DNA of 64,000 bases from Bacteroidota bacterium (lineage in GTDB: Bacteria > Bacteroidota > Bacteroidia > Bacteroidales > UBA10428). Below the pieces are notes generated by a model. That model saw nothing but the letters and a program-made list of their open reading frames with translations, ran no database searches and was not told the DNA's origin. How positions within the stretch are numbered: the first letter of the stretch is position 1; the number at the start of each line of letters is the position of its first letter. The stretch is taken from assembly GCA_023442525.1 (NCBI GenBank), contig JAEZZA010000018.1:1-64000 (forward strand). The letters are read 5' to 3'. Both the position numbers and the translations under genes were made by a program. Below, one piece after another: positions 10,368-19,724 of this stretch.

Positions 10368-11297
10368 ATGAAAAAGTCAACTATTTTTAAAGGTCTCTTT
10401 ACCGTAGCCTTTGTCGCTATGGGTGCTTTTACTGCTTTTGCGCAAAATCCATTATCGACTCCTGCCGGCGATTTATACCGTCAGGGTACAAATGCAGGAA
10501 ATACAACAGGTCCTGTAGCTTCTGAAACCCCGGATCTTATTACAACCGGAACCACGGTTCCTTACCTGGTTGTTCCTGATCCAGACCTGAATAGCTGGGT
10601 TCCGGGAGATGATGCAACTAATACAACAGGTATCAATTCAACATTTGGTTGGACTATCCCGGCAGCTATCAGTAGTACCACTCCAGGCAATGGTCATTAC
10701 ATAACCATTAATGTCACCGGTACTGCAGGTGCAATCGGTACAATACAGGTTCAGGAAGAGAGCGGAGCAAGCTGCGACGGAACAACTACATCCATCGATG
10801 TCAGGGTTATTGATCAACCCGCTGCTTCGGCATTGGCGGTTAGTGACGGCACTGCTCCCAATGATGCCATTTGCGGTACGGGAACTAACGGAAGTTTAAA
10901 TATAACGCTTCCTACATTCACAGCCACCCAGACTACGGATGCAGCCATACCCGGTGATGCTGCTATACGGGTCAGAGCTTCACTTGTATTTACAGACTTT
11001 TTGACCGGTACTTCGACAGATATTTTTACTGATGCGATCTTAAATGTTGCTGAAGCTACCGGTATTGTTTCCAATTCAGATATGACCGCTGCAGCAGCTG
11101 CAGGCGCTTATGATGACCTGGACAGTTGGGGTAGTTATGCACTTACTATAACTCACATATCTGATAAAATATCGCGTAAGGACATTAATGCAGCCGACGG
11201 GTATTTTGCAATTAACGGAGGTACCGGATATACTGCAAAATATAACGTACTGAAGACCCCGACTACCGGAGCGATCTATCATTTGCCGAATGAATAA
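10368..11297 (+). CDS. Secreted surface protein A with PKD-like module and PxTG-type tail
   Basis: 309 residues. The signal peptide is clear: basic start, hydrophobic core, cleavage after AFA at about residue 25. The mature protein is Thr/Ala/Gly-rich and predicted all-beta. A PKD-like stretch near residues 80-145 has the W-T-I ... I-N-V ... V-Q-E ... C pattern also seen in its neighbours. The C-terminal region carries ISDKISRKDI and ends TTGAIYHLPNE, close to the tail of the giant protein upstream. The next gene product has the same plan (ISRKSM motif and a related tail), so the two are probably divergent paralogues. No known family is recognised. Its place between a giant adhesin-like protein and a type B T9SS protein suggests a structural subunit of a surface assembly. 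Confidence 0.8.
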   Translation: MKKSTIFKGLFTVAFVAMGAFTAFAQNPLSTPAGDLYRQGTNAGNTTGPVASETPDLITTGTTVPYLVVPDPDLNSWVPGDDATNTTGINSTFGWTIPAAISSTTPGNGHYITINVTGTAGAIGTIQVQEESGASCDGTTTSIDVRVIDQPAASALAVSDGTAPNDAICGTGTNGSLNITLPTFTATQTTDAAIPGDAAIRVRASLVFTDFLTGTSTDIFTDAILNVAEATGIVSNSDMTAAAAAGAYDDLDSWGSYALTITHISDKISRKDINAADGYFAINGGTGYTAKYNVLKTPTTGAIYHLPNE

Positions 11298-11323
11298 TAA
11301 TTAACAATTCTAATATCACACAA

Positions 11324-12265
11324 ATGAAAAAGATGAACTGTTTTAGAGCGATTGCAACCTTAATGATCTCCCTGGTTGCGGGACTTGGCGCGTTTGCACA
11401 GTATGTTGGGCCTGATGGTACTTATGACACTGATTTGACAACATCAGACTATGTAACCATTGGCAGCCGTGTGCCTTATTATGTAGCTCCGGATGCAACC
11501 ATAGCCGCTATGGCTGGGACTTCAATGGACTATTCCGAGTTTCAATGGGAAGTTCTGACTTCCGCCCTTGGTTCTTTGGGCATCACCCCTGCAACTTATG
11601 CAGATGGTGCTTTAACCATAGGTGAAGATGGAACCGGTACATGGGTGGAAGAGAATGAAATTTCCGTTACATGGGCCGCTCCGACAGCAGTTGCCGGTAC
11701 GCGGTATGTGATAAGGGCTACCGAACACAGTAACCCGCTTGGTGCAGACAACTTTGCGTTCGGTTGTGCCGATGAAACGCCTGTAACCAGAAATGTTTTT
11801 GTACTGGCTGCCCCTACAGTGGCTTTTGACGGTACAAGCGGTGGTGGCTGTTCTGTTGCACCGGGATCCACTTTTTATGTTCCTCTTACTATTACCGGTT
11901 TGGGTGACTGGGAAGTTACTTATACTGTTGCTTATAATGGAGGTTCAGCAGAAACACAGGACCCTTATACACTGACTATAACAGATCCTATTGCCGAAAT
12001 TAATGATGGTAATGTAATTGACCAATCAATATTAGCTCGTACGGCAGCAGGTACTCCATCAGCCACACCCGGCACCGATGGTTTGGCCATTGCATTACCT
12101 GCAGCACAATATGGGTATTATGATGTGGCCATTACCGGTTTCACCGATCGTATCAGCCGTAAATCTATGGATGCCCTGACGGCAGTTACAGCCTCCGGTA
12201 CATACAGGATTTATGTGAACCCGACTCCGGTTACAAGTCCGATCCAGCATTTGCAGAACCTCTAA
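11324..12265 (+). CDS. Secreted surface protein B, paralogue-like to the preceding one
   Basis: 313 residues starting 26 bases after the preceding gene, so probably co-transcribed. The signal peptide ends in FAQ at about residue 26. It shares with its neighbour a Thr/Ala-rich beta composition, a VPYYVAPD-type segment near the N-terminus (VPYLVVPD in the neighbour), a PKD-like W ... V-T-W ... C pattern, an ISRKSM motif near the C-terminus and a tail ending PVTSPIQHLQNL. The tail is a weaker match to the consensus than the other two. Function is unknown; a secreted structural or adhesive role is inferred from context. Confidence 0.8.
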   Translation: MKKMNCFRAIATLMISLVAGLGAFAQYVGPDGTYDTDLTTSDYVTIGSRVPYYVAPDATIAAMAGTSMDYSEFQWEVLTSALGSLGITPATYADGALTIGEDGTGTWVEENEISVTWAAPTAVAGTRYVIRATEHSNPLGADNFAFGCADETPVTRNVFVLAAPTVAFDGTSGGGCSVAPGSTFYVPLTITGLGDWEVTYTVAYNGGSAETQDPYTLTITDPIAEINDGNVIDQSILARTAAGTPSATPGTDGLAIALPAAQYGYYDVAITGFTDRISRKSMDALTAVTASGTYRIYVNPTPVTSPIQHLQNL

Positions 12266-12307
12266 AAATAGTTTAGTTCAATATATCTGTTGAAAAACAG
12301 GAACAAT

Positions 12308-12335
12308 CCGGCCGGTGAAATTTTTCACCTGCCGG
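12308..12335 (+). terminator. Hairpin between surface protein B and the type B gene
   Basis: CCGGCCGGTGAAA and TTTCACCTGCCGG form a 13-base stem with one mismatch and a 2-base loop. The sequence after it is AT-rich (attataaataaac) but without a continuous T run. It could act as a partial terminator, an attenuator or an mRNA-processing site separating levels of the subunit genes from the downstream type B gene. Confidence 0.5.
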
Positions 12336-12365
12336 ATTATAAATAAACATTGATATTTAGAAGAT

Positions 12366-13391
12366 TTGCCGATCAGACATTCCATAATATTTTTGATGTT
12401 GTTGCTTTTCAGCAGCTACAGCGGTATCATCCACGCGCAACCTCTACCGGACGCCTGTATAGGTAGTAGTGTGCGATATGGCGTGGAGGCCAGTCTGCCC
12501 AATTCCACCTTTATATGGACTGTTACCGGAGGAAATATTGTGATGGGCTATAATGATTCTATTGATGTAAAATGGAACTATGACCGGACAAATCATACTA
12601 TCTCTGTGACTGAGGTGTCGGAATTTGGCTGTATTGGATTAACGATGGAAGCAAATGTACTTGTCAAAGGCCCCATCGCAGACATCGGCGATGAAGCCGA
12701 AGTTTGCCGGGATGATGTTTATACTTTCGATGGCACTACAACCTATACTACTAATATATCATACCTGTGGCCCGATGGCAGCACTGAACCAACTTATTCA
12801 ACAGGAAAAGAAGGCTACGTATGGGTTAAGGTTACCGGCACCGATATGTGCGCGGATTATGACTCGGCATATCTCACTCTGAATCCTCTTCCGGTAATAA
12901 TCCTCGGACCCGATACCACTCTTTGCGGCACCGATATGATCATTCTCGATCCGGGTTTCTTTAGTTCATACGAATGGTCAACAGGCTCCATAGCCTCGAC
13001 CATTGAAGTTGACGGTCAACGAATTGTGCCCGAAGAATTCTGGGTGAAAGTGACCGACGGTAATGGCTGTGTCGGTTCCGATACTATAATTTTCGGAGTT
13101 TGCGACGCTGCCCTGCTCTTTGCCAACATGCCAAATACCATCACTCCCGGTGACGATGGCTATAACAACGAATGGATCATTCCCAATATTGAAAAATTCC
13201 CTGATGCGGTTCTTGAAATATACGACCGGTGGGGTCGCTTGGTATATCGCACCAACGATATCGTAAATCAGCCCTGGAAAGGTCAGACCATGTCGGGAAA
13301 AGATCTGCCCATGGATGCTTATTTCTTCGTGCTCGATATAAAGGTTGCCCATGTTAAGCCTGTAACGGGTTACGTAAACATCATCCGCTAG
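12366..13391 (+). CDS. T9SS type B (CHU_C) sorting-domain surface protein
   Basis: 341 residues. The start is TTG at 12366: a stop lies in frame at 12351 and no ATG precedes the signal peptide (hydrophobic core, cleavage after IHA near residue 24). The mature protein has a PKD-like N-terminal module with WTVTGG ... V-K-W ... V-T-E ... GC, then two Ig/PKD-like segments (around residues 95-165 and 170-250). The C-terminal ~85 residues form the gliding-motility-associated (type B) domain: N-x-I-T-P-G-D-D-G-Y-N-N-E-W, EIYDRWGRLVY, W-K-G, YFF and the closing V-T-G-Y-V-N-I-I-R. Type B proteins are T9SS cargo often paired with a PorP/SprF protein; one lies at 23239. Its 3' end shares CTAG with the opposing kinase gene. 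Confidence 0.9.
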   Translation: MPIRHSIIFLMLLLFSSYSGIIHAQPLPDACIGSSVRYGVEASLPNSTFIWTVTGGNIVMGYNDSIDVKWNYDRTNHTISVTEVSEFGCIGLTMEANVLVKGPIADIGDEAEVCRDDVYTFDGTTTYTTNISYLWPDGSTEPTYSTGKEGYVWVKVTGTDMCADYDSAYLTLNPLPVIILGPDTTLCGTDMIILDPGFFSSYEWSTGSIASTIEVDGQRIVPEEFWVKVTDGNGCVGSDTIIFGVCDAALLFANMPNTITPGDDGYNNEWIIPNIEKFPDAVLEIYDRWGRLVYRTNDIVNQPWKGQTMSGKDLPMDAYFFVLDIKVAHVKPVTGYVNIIR

Positions 13392-16177
13392 AACTCCGTA
13401 TCCAGAAATTTGTGAATTACCTCAAGTAAAACCGTTCTGTTAACAGGTTTGGATATATAATCGTTACAACCTGCTTCAAGCGCCCGTATTTTATCATTGC
13501 TAAATGCATGTGCCGATTGCGCTATTATGGGCACAGTTTTATTGAATTCCCTGATTTTCATTGCCGCATCAAGTCCGTTCATTTCAGGCATCTTAATATC
13601 CATCAGAATCAGAGAAATCTCCAAATCACGCGATACCATGCTCACTGCATCCTGGCCGTTCCCGGCAAAAAGCAGGTGAAAATTCCCTCCATTAAGTATG
13701 GTTTTCATGTATTCAACACTAACCGGATCATCTTCTGCTACCAGTATCTTATGTTTAGTATGATGTTGCTTAATCTCTTTTCTAATATCATCACTGTTTG
13801 TATGAGATTTTTTACTGGATACCAAAGGAATACTAAAGAAAAAAGTACTACCCTTACCTACTTCTGACTCTACATGAATTTCTCCATTCAGCAGTGTCAA
13901 ATAAGCCTTCACTATCGAAAGTCCCAATCCTGATCCTTCGTAAGGCCTGGTTACATTGGTGTCGGCTTGCACAAAACGCTCAAATACAAAATCAATCTTA
14001 TCTGCCGGAATACCTATTCCGGTATCTTTTACATAAAATACAATCCTGCTGTTTTCCTGATAATATCCAAATTCGATATACCCTTGAGTTGTGAACTTAA
14101 ATGCATTATTTAACAGGTTGGTAAGTATGGCATTCAGTTTAAAATGATCTGTCCAAATACTTTTGTTCTCAGTATAACCCGGCTTTAAATCAAACCGCAG
14201 CTTTTTTGCAATAGCCTGTTGCTGAAAGAAATCGAAATGAAATAACATGATCTCATCGATATTGACAATAGAGTTATTGACCTCAACCTGACCGGCCTCC
14301 AGTTTGGCAGTTTCAATAATTTTATTGATGGTTTCAAGCAGGCGTTGTCCGCTAACATTCACCAGTTCAATGAATTTTTCTTTTCGTGCATCATCAAGAT
14401 CGGGCAGGCGTAGCAAGTCAAGAAATCCCAGAATCCCGTTCATAGGCGTGCGGATCTCATGACTTATGTTAGCCAGAAATGCGGTCTTTAACCTGTCGCT
14501 TTCCTCTGCTTTGTTTTTTGCAGCAATCAGATCATGAATATTTTTTTGTCGTTGAATGACCACTGAAATCTCATGCGCGATGGTTTCAAGCAGGCGTTTC
14601 GTACTTTCATCATAGGGCGTTTCGCGGTTACTCCAGATGATAACTACACCCATGACATTCCCGTTTTCATGAAGCGGAACACCAGCCCAGAGCAACGGTA
14701 AATCCCGTGCTGAAATCTCAAATTTATCCTTAAGTCTGAGCTGATCTTCCCGGCTAAACACAAGGAGCTGCCCTGAACGATACACCAGTCCGGGAAACGA
14801 ATTATCCACATTCCATTCGCGGCGAAGATGATTCTTTCCCCCCGCTTCTTTTAACATACCGGTCGAATTATCGAAGAGAGCCACACACAAATCTTCCGCC
14901 TCGAAAATTTCAAGAAATCTGTCGTATAAGCTGCTTATCAGATTGTTCAGATCATCAGTATATGCAGATGTTTTGGCAATTTCAAACAGAATTTGCTGGA
15001 TTGCTTCATAATGTTTTCTCCTTGAAATGTCCCTCGCAATGGCCAGAATAGACTTTCGTCCATGATATGCAATTATACTGGAATAAATTTCAACAGGAAT
15101 TTTTTTTCCCGATTTCGACTTGTGGGTGGTTTCAAATATCTGGATGTCTTCAGTCGGGGCTTTTCTTACGAGTTCGGCAATATTTTGCTCATCGAGTGTT
15201 GAATCTATACCTGTTAGTCCGATTGATAAAAGTTCCTCCCTGGTGTAGCCCAGCATTTCTATTGCAGTTTTGTTGATATCAACTATGTTACCCTCAAGAT
15301 CAATGATCCAGATGGTCTCATTCATACCATCGATAAGTTCTCTGTAACTTTGCATGCTCTCGGTTAGTGCATCTTCAGTGGCCTTTCTTTCGGTGACATC
15401 CGTAATAAAACCTTCGAGTACGATAACATTTGAATCTTTGTCTAAAACGGCTATACCTTTTTCCCAAACCCACTTTACTCTCCCGTTCCGGTTGCGGATA
15501 CGGTATTCAAATTGAAACGACTGATTGTTACCAATACTTTTAGTGATCTCACTATAAACATAGTTACGGTCTTCTTTCTTAATCAGGTTTCCCCAGGAAA
15601 TTCGGTTTTCATAGAAATCCACATCGGGGTATCCTGTCATTTTGATGCATCCCTGACTTATAAAGTCCATGGTCCAGTTTCGATCGTACCTGCACCTGTA
15701 AGCAATCCCGGGGAGGTTTTTCAAAAGCCTGGACATAGTTTTCCGGTTTTCTTCGAGATTTACTCTGATCTGTCTTTCATCGGTAATATCGTCAATAATC
15801 ACTGCAAACCGTTTACTTTGAAATCCATATGCTCTTACGCTGTAGAACTTTCCCAGTTCGTTGAAATAGCTTTCAAACGCTACGGGTTCTCCGCTGAGCG
15901 CAACTCTGCCGTATTTCTCAATCCAAATTGGTTCTGTATTCGGAAAAACTTCCAATACCCGCTTTCCAAATAATGCTTCACGCTTCAATCCAATCATTTT
16001 TTCGAATTCGGGATTGACATCAAGAAACAAATAATCAACCGGTTTTCCGGTATTATCAACAATAATCTCATGGAGAGCCAAACCTAACGGTAAATTGTAG
16101 GCGAGCCTTTTAAATGAATCATCTGTTATAAGTGCTGAGCCCTGATTCGAAGCGGTTCCCCGATGAAAGTCTGTCAT
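13388..16177 (-). CDS. Hybrid sensor histidine kinase (PAS-PAS-PAS-GAF-HisKA-HATPase-REC)
   Basis: 929 residues with no membrane segment, so probably cytosolic. Domains in order: PAS at about 15-135, a PAS/PAC at 140-265 ending in DVTERKA, a third PAS at 270-390 ending in DISRRKHY, a GAF-like domain at about 395-555, HisKA with NISHEIRTPMN (phospho-acceptor His573), an HATPase with N-x-L-N-N-A-F-K-F, DTGIGI and GSGLGLSI boxes, and a C-terminal receiver with acidic E-D-D, phospho-acceptor Asp860 in MDIKMPEMNG and Lys in SKP. No DNA-binding output is attached, so phosphate must pass to another protein or the receiver is autoregulatory. The stop overlaps that of the convergent type B gene by four bases. 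Confidence 0.93.
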   Translation of the reverse strand: MTDFHRGTASNQGSALITDDSFKRLAYNLPLGLALHEIIVDNTGKPVDYLFLDVNPEFEKMIGLKREALFGKRVLEVFPNTEPIWIEKYGRVALSGEPVAFESYFNELGKFYSVRAYGFQSKRFAVIIDDITDERQIRVNLEENRKTMSRLLKNLPGIAYRCRYDRNWTMDFISQGCIKMTGYPDVDFYENRISWGNLIKKEDRNYVYSEITKSIGNNQSFQFEYRIRNRNGRVKWVWEKGIAVLDKDSNVIVLEGFITDVTERKATEDALTESMQSYRELIDGMNETIWIIDLEGNIVDINKTAIEMLGYTREELLSIGLTGIDSTLDEQNIAELVRKAPTEDIQIFETTHKSKSGKKIPVEIYSSIIAYHGRKSILAIARDISRRKHYEAIQQILFEIAKTSAYTDDLNNLISSLYDRFLEIFEAEDLCVALFDNSTGMLKEAGGKNHLRREWNVDNSFPGLVYRSGQLLVFSREDQLRLKDKFEISARDLPLLWAGVPLHENGNVMGVVIIWSNRETPYDESTKRLLETIAHEISVVIQRQKNIHDLIAAKNKAEESDRLKTAFLANISHEIRTPMNGILGFLDLLRLPDLDDARKEKFIELVNVSGQRLLETINKIIETAKLEAGQVEVNNSIVNIDEIMLFHFDFFQQQAIAKKLRFDLKPGYTENKSIWTDHFKLNAILTNLLNNAFKFTTQGYIEFGYYQENSRIVFYVKDTGIGIPADKIDFVFERFVQADTNVTRPYEGSGLGLSIVKAYLTLLNGEIHVESEVGKGSTFFFSIPLVSSKKSHTNSDDIRKEIKQHHTKHKILVAEDDPVSVEYMKTILNGGNFHLLFAGNGQDAVSMVSRDLEISLILMDIKMPEMNGLDAAMKIREFNKTVPIIAQSAHAFSNDKIRALEAGCNDYISKPVNRTVLLEVIHKFLDTEF

Positions 16178-16380
16178 TTAGAATGCAATAATTTAATTTG
16201 TAATATAAAGAATTCATATACAGGTTTTAAAACCACAGAAGGAAGATTGGTTATTGTAAATGTTGATATAGATCAACGTTTATGCTCCGGTAAATCAAGA
16301 ATCATCTGTTTACATATCAATAGCTTACGATTAACATACGGCCATTCTGAACGTATCAGATAGCAAAACAATACAACGCA

Positions 16381-16947
16381 ATGATTCGCAGTTATTTTGT
16401 TATTATCCTGTTCATCTGCAGCGCAACTTCCCGGGTTATTGCCGGAGATACTATAAAGAACGTACATTATGGAATTGAACTTAACCAATTCCATACCGGA
16501 AGTGGATACGCATCGGCTACTGAGCTGCTTGTAACCGTATCGGAAGGAAGACGAAGTTTCAATATAGGTTTTTATTATTGTCCGGAGGTCAGTCGTATAA
16601 CGGGCATAATTGCCCACCACGAAGTTCAATTGTTACGAAACCCGGCGGCGCGAATGCTAAATCCTTTTGTTTTTTACAATGGCATTGCCCGGCTAACCAG
16701 AATTGAAGATATTGATGAAATCATTCCTAATAGTATTTCACCCGGCATTTACAAAACATTCGAACATCACGTAGGCTTCGGTTTGCGTTCGCGAATAAGC
16801 AAAAGCATTTATTTCAGCGGTTCCGCCGGATACGGAATTTATTTTAGTTCGGTAAAAAAGCCTATAATTCTGCCGGTAACTAATGAAATTGCGGGAAGCA
16901 ACGGCTTTGCTCCATTAGTAAAAATCGGATTCGGAATTGTACTCTGA
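16381..16947 (+). CDS. Small secreted or outer-membrane protein, unknown
   Basis: 188 residues with a signal peptide (hydrophobic core, cleavage after VIA near residue 21). The mature part has alternating hydrophobic/aromatic residues (FNIGFYYCPE, YKTFEHHVGFGLRS, IYFSGSAGYGIYF) and ends in GFGIVL, compatible with a small outer-membrane beta-barrel or a periplasmic beta protein. I do not recognise a family. It ends 4 bases before the convergent stop of the receiver gene and lies alone between kinase and receiver genes, so its job is unclear. Confidence 0.65.
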   Translation: MIRSYFVIILFICSATSRVIAGDTIKNVHYGIELNQFHTGSGYASATELLVTVSEGRRSFNIGFYYCPEVSRITGIIAHHEVQLLRNPAARMLNPFVFYNGIARLTRIEDIDEIIPNSISPGIYKTFEHHVGFGLRSRISKSIYFSGSAGYGIYFSSVKKPIILPVTNEIAGSNGFAPLVKIGFGIVL

Positions 16948-16951
16948 TTAA

Positions 16952-17338
16952 TTATCCATTGGTTACAGGACCATCTGCTTCAAGATGAAGTTTAACCTTG
17001 TCCAGTACGTTTTGCACTTTTATCGGCTTTGAAATAAAATCCACCACGCCGAGATCTTTTGTCATTTTGATCGAATCGGGTGAATCATAAGCAGATATCA
17101 CAATTATCTTTATATTGTTGAGGTTTAATTGATCCCTCATTTTCAGAAAATCGTATCCCGAAATATCCGGCATACTCAGATCCAATAGAATCATATCCGG
17201 GGGATCCTTACTGATCATTTCTGTAGCTTCATCAACACTACGGGCTGTATTACAGGCATATCCTGCTTCGTTAAGGGCATACTCAATTAAGAGCCGGGCA
17301 GTGAGCGAGTCGTCAATGCAAAGTATTTTTTTCTTCAT
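16952..17338 (-). CDS. Single-domain response regulator (CheY-like)
   Basis: 128 residues, only a receiver domain: acidic pair Asp9-Asp10, phospho-acceptor Asp53 in LLDLSMPDISG, the VISA switch region and the conserved Lys in SKPIK. There is no output domain, so it acts as a phospho-relay shuttle or by binding a partner. It is divergent from the Crp/Fnr gene (113-base gap) and surrounded by four histidine kinases, any of which might be its partner. Confidence 0.9.
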   Translation of the reverse strand: MKKKILCIDDSLTARLLIEYALNEAGYACNTARSVDEATEMISKDPPDMILLDLSMPDISGYDFLKMRDQLNLNNIKIIVISAYDSPDSIKMTKDLGVVDFISKPIKVQNVLDKVKLHLEADGPVTNG

Positions 17339-17451
17339 TTTGAAATCAAAGTGACTTTAAAACTACAAAAAAGGTACTAAAAAAAACCTTTCTATGCCGA
17401 TTTTTTAAATGAATTAATTAGATTTACACATAGAAGTAATGTTAAGAGAAG

Positions 17452-18123
17452 ATGACCGCAGAAAGTAAATGCCTCCTTCCAACTTATAATGTACTTTCTT
17501 CTGCGCAGATTGACAAAATCAATAACAATGCATTAATCGTCAGTCACAAAAAGGGCGAAATACTTTTCAGCCAGGATAAGCCAGTTTCACATCTTATGTT
17601 CCTGAATTCAGGTCTTGTTAAAATATCAAAAGAAGGGCCCAACAAAAAAACTGTGATATTAAGAATTATAGGTCCCGGGAATTACGTCGGTTCATTTTCG
17701 GCTTTTTTTACAAACCGCTATCAGGTTACTGCCACTACGCTTGAAGATAGCGAATTGGTATATATCAATTTAAATATTCTGAACGAAATAATCACCGAGA
17801 ACGGTTATTATGCGCTCGAGATCATCCGTTACATGAGCAATGAAGGGATGTATCTGGTTAATAAATTAATCGATTTCCCGCAAAAACAAGTGCCCGGCCG
17901 GATTGCTGAAACACTTCTGTTTTTTGCGTCGGAAGTATACAATAACAACGAATTCACACTACCCGTTTCGCGCCAGGAACTTGCCGATCTGGTTTATTCC
18001 ACTAAGGAAAGCGTGAGCAGAACCCTGACTGAATTTAAAAACGACCGGTTAATCGAAATCGACGACCGAAAGGTTGTCCTACAAAGTATCGATCTGTTGA
18101 AGATATTAAGTCGGTTGGGATAA
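17452..18123 (+). CDS. Crp/Fnr-family transcriptional regulator
   Basis: 223 residues. An N-terminal cyclic-nucleotide-binding-like beta-roll (about 25-140, with K-K-G-E-I-L-F and GPGNYVGSFSAFF) is followed by a long helix and a C-terminal winged HTH (about 160-220) with SRQELADLVYSTKESVSRTL as recognition region. The cAMP-contact R-S/T pair of true Crp is not evident, and no Fnr-type N-terminal cysteine cluster is present (one early Cys only), so the ligand is unknown. It is the only DNA-binding regulator in the sensory island and could control the surrounding genes. Confidence 0.9.
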   Translation: MTAESKCLLPTYNVLSSAQIDKINNNALIVSHKKGEILFSQDKPVSHLMFLNSGLVKISKEGPNKKTVILRIIGPGNYVGSFSAFFTNRYQVTATTLEDSELVYINLNILNEIITENGYYALEIIRYMSNEGMYLVNKLIDFPQKQVPGRIAETLLFFASEVYNNNEFTLPVSRQELADLVYSTKESVSRTLTEFKNDRLIEIDDRKVVLQSIDLLKILSRLG

Positions 18124-18137
18124 ACATTGACTACTAT

Positions 18138-19502
18138 TCACTTGCGACCTGATGACAAATCATTCATCATATAAATCCTGAAGGTTGTTCCTTTATCCAC
18201 TTCGCTTTCCACAGTAATACGTCCCCCGTTTTTTTCCACGAGTTCTTTGCAAAGCAACAAGCCTAGCCCCGTGCTGGGCTCTCCCTCAGTGCCCGGCCGG
18301 TTATTGTAGGCTTCCAGACTAAACAGTGAAGAAACCATTTCCATGCTCATTCCAATTCCGTCATCGGTTATGGTTATCTCAACTTTATCATTGCCCCACC
18401 GCGAAGCATTAATTACAATATTCCCACCCCTTCGTGTGAATTTAATGGCATTAGACGCCAGGTTACGGAATACAGTGTGCAGTGAATTGATATCCGTTAT
18501 CATTTTCAGATCGACAGGTATTTTACAAATGATCAGTATCTCTTTACGGGCTGCTGATTCTGTCAGCAGACTGATTACTTCTTCGGCCTCTCTCTTTAGG
18601 TTTACCTCAGCCGGTTCACAGGGAAGCTGATTCATTTTTGACCGTGACCAGAGTAAAAGATTCTCAAGCAAGCCATATAATCCCGTGGCTGACCTATGCA
18701 TGGAATCTGAGAATTTCTGCATTTCCAAAGGTTTCAATATTGTGTCGCCCTGGGCCATAATTTCTGAAAGGGTGATAAAAGTACTGAGAGGGCCCCTTAA
18801 ATCGTGAGAAATTATAGAGAACATCCTGTCTTTTTCAGATATGGCCTTTTTGAGCTCTTCGTTCATTATTTTTAACTCTTCCTCGGCCTTCTTTCGCAAA
18901 CTTATATCGCGAATGCCACCTGTAATTTTACGAGGCTGACCGTTGATATCCAAAAAGATTTTGGCCATTACCGAGCAATTAACTTCAGAACCATCCCTGT
19001 TTTTAAGCCTAACCTCATAATCTCTGACTTCACCTTTTTCCACCAATAAAGAATATAATACATCCCGGTCTGCCGGATTACCATACATATCATATACAGA
19101 ACTGCCCAATAAATCAAATCGTGTATATTGGCCTTTTGTAATTATGGAAACTGAGGGACTTAATTCGGTAATGATACCGTCGGGAGTGACTTCATAATAC
19201 ACATCCTGAACATTTTCAAAAATATTACGGTAACGTTCTTCACCTTTTCTTAGTATTGTCTCGGCCAGAGTTCGTTTTTCAATTTCGGATACCAGCGGCC
19301 TGAAAAGAAAACAATACATAACCGGGAATACCATTGAGATAACCAGTGAAGCATCAATCAGTGCTTTTTGCCAAAATGCAAGGGATGGAAAGAAATTGAT
19401 AAAATACATGATAGCCAATTCCCCGATGAATACAGATACCAGTAATAAAACAAGCAACCGTACCGGGGAAGTGATTCTGACCGACCATTTAAATTGGCCC
19501 AT
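18138..19502 (-). CDS. Membrane-bound PAS sensor histidine kinase
   Basis: 454 residues. Two hydrophobic segments (about 13-35 and 43-68) anchor it with almost no periplasmic loop, so sensing is probably intramembrane or by the PAS domain at about 85-205 (ending GIRDISLRKKAEEE). HisKA contains SIISHDLRGPLS with phospho-acceptor His233; HATPase boxes are N-L-A-S-N-A-I-K-F, DDGIGM and STGLGLLL. There is no receiver. It converges on the Crp/Fnr gene with a 14-base gap. Its upstream region carries an unusual T-tract tandem repeat. Confidence 0.9.
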   Translation of the reverse strand: MGQFKWSVRITSPVRLLVLLLVSVFIGELAIMYFINFFPSLAFWQKALIDASLVISMVFPVMYCFLFRPLVSEIEKRTLAETILRKGEERYRNIFENVQDVYYEVTPDGIITELSPSVSIITKGQYTRFDLLGSSVYDMYGNPADRDVLYSLLVEKGEVRDYEVRLKNRDGSEVNCSVMAKIFLDINGQPRKITGGIRDISLRKKAEEELKIMNEELKKAISEKDRMFSIISHDLRGPLSTFITLSEIMAQGDTILKPLEMQKFSDSMHRSATGLYGLLENLLLWSRSKMNQLPCEPAEVNLKREAEEVISLLTESAARKEILIICKIPVDLKMITDINSLHTVFRNLASNAIKFTRRGGNIVINASRWGNDKVEITITDDGIGMSMEMVSSLFSLEAYNNRPGTEGEPSTGLGLLLCKELVEKNGGRITVESEVDKGTTFRIYMMNDLSSGRK

Positions 19503-19515
19503 TATATTTTTGTTT

Positions 19516-19544
19516 GAATTTTTTTTGAATTTTTTTTGAATTTT
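19516..19544. repeat. GAATTTTTTTT tandem repeat upstream of kinase
   Basis: Two exact 11-base units GAATTTTTTTT followed by GAATTTT, 14 bases upstream of the kinase start (its 5' leader on the - strand). The two T8 tracts and the tandem arrangement are sites where slippage would alter leader length. The rest of the 222-base gap (19503-19724) is AT-rich with no clear motif. Confidence 0.6.
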
Positions 19545-19724
19545 AAATTTGAATTTGATTCTTATACGGCTTGTTTGATGAAGTTCTAATTTTTAAACGA
19601 CAAAATAAGTCATTGATTTTGTTAATATATATCATCTTTTTTTTAATTTTAGTTCAATCCAAACTCCTGAAACAACCAATTATATATACCGGAATTCGAA
19701 TATGTTATAGTAAAAGAAGTAGAT

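Noticed and set aside
15512..15973. 153-residue frame opposite the hybrid kinase
   Set aside because: It overlaps conserved PAS domains of the kinase in antisense and has no recognisable features.
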